A stretch of DNA of 64,000 nt from Closterium sp. NIES-65. Lineage: Eukaryota; Streptophyta; Zygnematophyceae; Desmidiales; Closteriaceae. The notes under the pieces were generated by a model, which had not been told where the DNA came from, did not search any database, and worked only from the letters and a program-made list of their open reading frames with translations. The position numbers and the translations under genes are program-made. This document shows, in pieces, positions 62,970-64,000 of the stretch (its first letter is position 1; every line of letters begins with the position of its first letter). The stretch is taken from contig CANXME010002589.1 in the NCBI GenBank assembly GCA_948144175.1, forward strand, positions 62,001-126,000. Reading direction: 5' to 3'.

Positions 62970-63170
62970 AAAGGAGGGCTGGAAGGCGACGAGGAGGAGG
63001 AAGCGAGGAGAGGAGGGCTTGAAGGCAACGTGGAGGAGGAAGCGAGGAGAGGAGGGCTGGAAGGCAACGAGGAGGAGGAAGCGAGGAGAGGAGGGCTGGA
63101 AGGCAACGAGGAGGAGGAAGCGAGGAGAGGAGGGCTGGAAGGCAACGAGGAGGAGGAAGCGAGGATGTTC
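62970..63170. repeat. 39-bp minisatellite upstream of transposase B
   Basis: Five copies of a unit containing GGAGGGCTGGAAGGCAACGA followed by GGAGGAGGAAGCGAGGAGA. A multiple of three, so plus frames stay open through it and run into the transposase frame. Confidence 0.95.
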
Positions 63171-63324
63171 AGACTCAGATCGCCAATTCGTATTCGCGCC
63201 AAACCCTTCCCTCGTAAAATACCGACCATTCGACAGGCGCTATCTCATTCTTGTGCAGGCTTACCATTCACATATCAAACTGGTGTGCCAAACACCCTTT
63301 CAGTCTTACGGACAGATCTGCTCG

Positions 63325-64000
63325 ATGGAGCCTCAGGCTTGTGAGTTTTGCAATAAGCGCGTGTACTGCTATCAATACGTAAGTAGCCATCAAGCTAACC
63401 ATGACGGCTGTAAGCGGGCCCAAAAACGCAAGGCTGAAGAGGAAGCTAAACGTAATAAGCTAGACCGTGGCGTTGAAAAGCAGTATACCTCTGTACCGTT
63501 AGCAACAGCCACCCTTCCCGCGCCAGCGCATTCAATTCCCTTAGCGGCACTTCCGAACGCAGTAGAGCAGCACCCGCAGCCGGCAGAGCGAGTTACTGAT
63601 GCGGTTCGTACGTGCAGCACCACACTCGTGGTGGAAGAAGCTCCCACAGAGGAAATTCTCGATGTTAAGGCAGAAATATGCATTTTGGCACGATCTCACG
63701 GTCTTACCAACGGGGCGATAAACGACACAATACAGTTAGTTAGACATCCGAAATTAGATCCAAAGCAGCTGGACGATTGGAACAGCTACAGGGACCTAGA
63801 GAAGTATGAGAACAGCTTTGATCTTGGAGCGGAGAATGAATGGATCGTTGAGGAGATCGAAGTTGATCACGAGGTTGGGTTTCTCACCTTCAAGCGCCGA
63901 AATGCGATAACTGTGAGTGTATCCATGCGTGCGGGGTCACGTTTGTCACAGTAGAATGTGTTTTGTGAGACCGACTAAACCATCAGTCCAAATGGAACCA
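63325..64000 (+). CDS. Plavaka/KDZ-like transposase of element B, first exon (partial)
   Basis: Exon 63,325-63,912 (588 nt, 196 codons, phase 0), then a GTGAGT donor and intron to the window end. MEPQACEFCNKRVYCYQ gives a C-x2-C...H...C finger. DVKAEICILARSHGLTNGAI and DHEVGFLTFKRRN match the first exon of the transposase at 10,617 (576 nt), including its splice phase. The open frame extends upstream to 62,905 through the 39-bp repeat, but the ATG at 63,325 is where homology starts. Whether the rest of the gene is intact cannot be seen. Confidence 0.75.

Larger units (their letters stand above)
53717..64000. mobile_element. Element B: inverted, diverged second copy of the transposon, cut by the window end
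   Basis: The left tip CATCACAAAAATCATGTG at 53,717 matches the right end of element A. Inside, in mirror order to A, are the unknown-family gene (minus), the last Ulp1 exon (minus) and transposase exon 1 (plus). The right end lies beyond 64,000. Protein-level divergence from A is large, so the two are not a recent duplication of one another. Confidence 0.75.

Noticed and set aside
62905..63324. An N-terminal extension of transposase B through the 39-bp repeat
   Set aside because: Homology to transposase A starts at the ATG at 63,325; the upstream frame is kept open by a repeat whose length is a multiple of three.

Overview
This window looks like nuclear DNA of a green plant lineage. The genes are split by short GT-AG introns. 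The leucine-rich repeats (LRRs) sit on separate 72-nt exons with phase-2 junctions, as in plant receptor genes. Introns and spacers are filled with young minisatellites. A streptophyte alga such as Chara is my best guess, but that is inference. There are no bacterial-type operons, CRISPR arrays or convincing RNA genes.

Layout. (1) 1-2,467: left flank, low complexity, no supported gene. (2) 2,468-22,837: a complete DNA transposon of about 20.4 kb (element A). Its ends share the inverted tip CATCACAAAAAT. It holds a ten-exon transposase gene of the Plavaka/KDZ kind (minus strand, 2,749-10,617, 860 codons, every splice phase compatible), a five-exon Ulp1-type cysteine protease gene (plus, 11,561-12,698), and a five-exon gene for a large acidic protein of unknown family (plus, 15,251-21,243, one in-frame TGA). 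(3) 22,840-51,500: six tandem minus-strand LRR genes. Most lie in an array of about five near-identical 4.25-kb units (25,747-47,021). (4) 51,500-53,716: spacer with two small satellites. (5) 53,717-64,000: a second, diverged copy of the same transposon (element B) in inverted orientation, cut by the window edge. It has an intact unknown-family gene (minus, 56,979-60,975), only the last exon of the Ulp1 gene (minus, 62,618-62,827), and the first transposase exon (plus, from 63,325).

How the parts fit. Each element carries a divergent pair, transposase one way and Ulp1 plus the unknown gene the other way, between imperfect terminal inverted repeats. The unknown gene keeps all five exon boundaries in both copies, so it is a stable partner of the transposase and is the best candidate here for something undescribed. 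Transposase introns 2, 6, 7 and 8 of element A each hold a different minisatellite. Intron 3 of the unknown gene is about 2.15 kb in A (a 42-bp satellite) and 183 bp in B.

The LRR genes encode an LRR N-terminal cap, two or four LRRs, a Cys-rich segment and a Pro/Ala/Ser stalk. Only the leftmost gene keeps a hydrophobic membrane segment, and it stops at the transposon tip. The other five end in a replacement tail created at the duplication junction.
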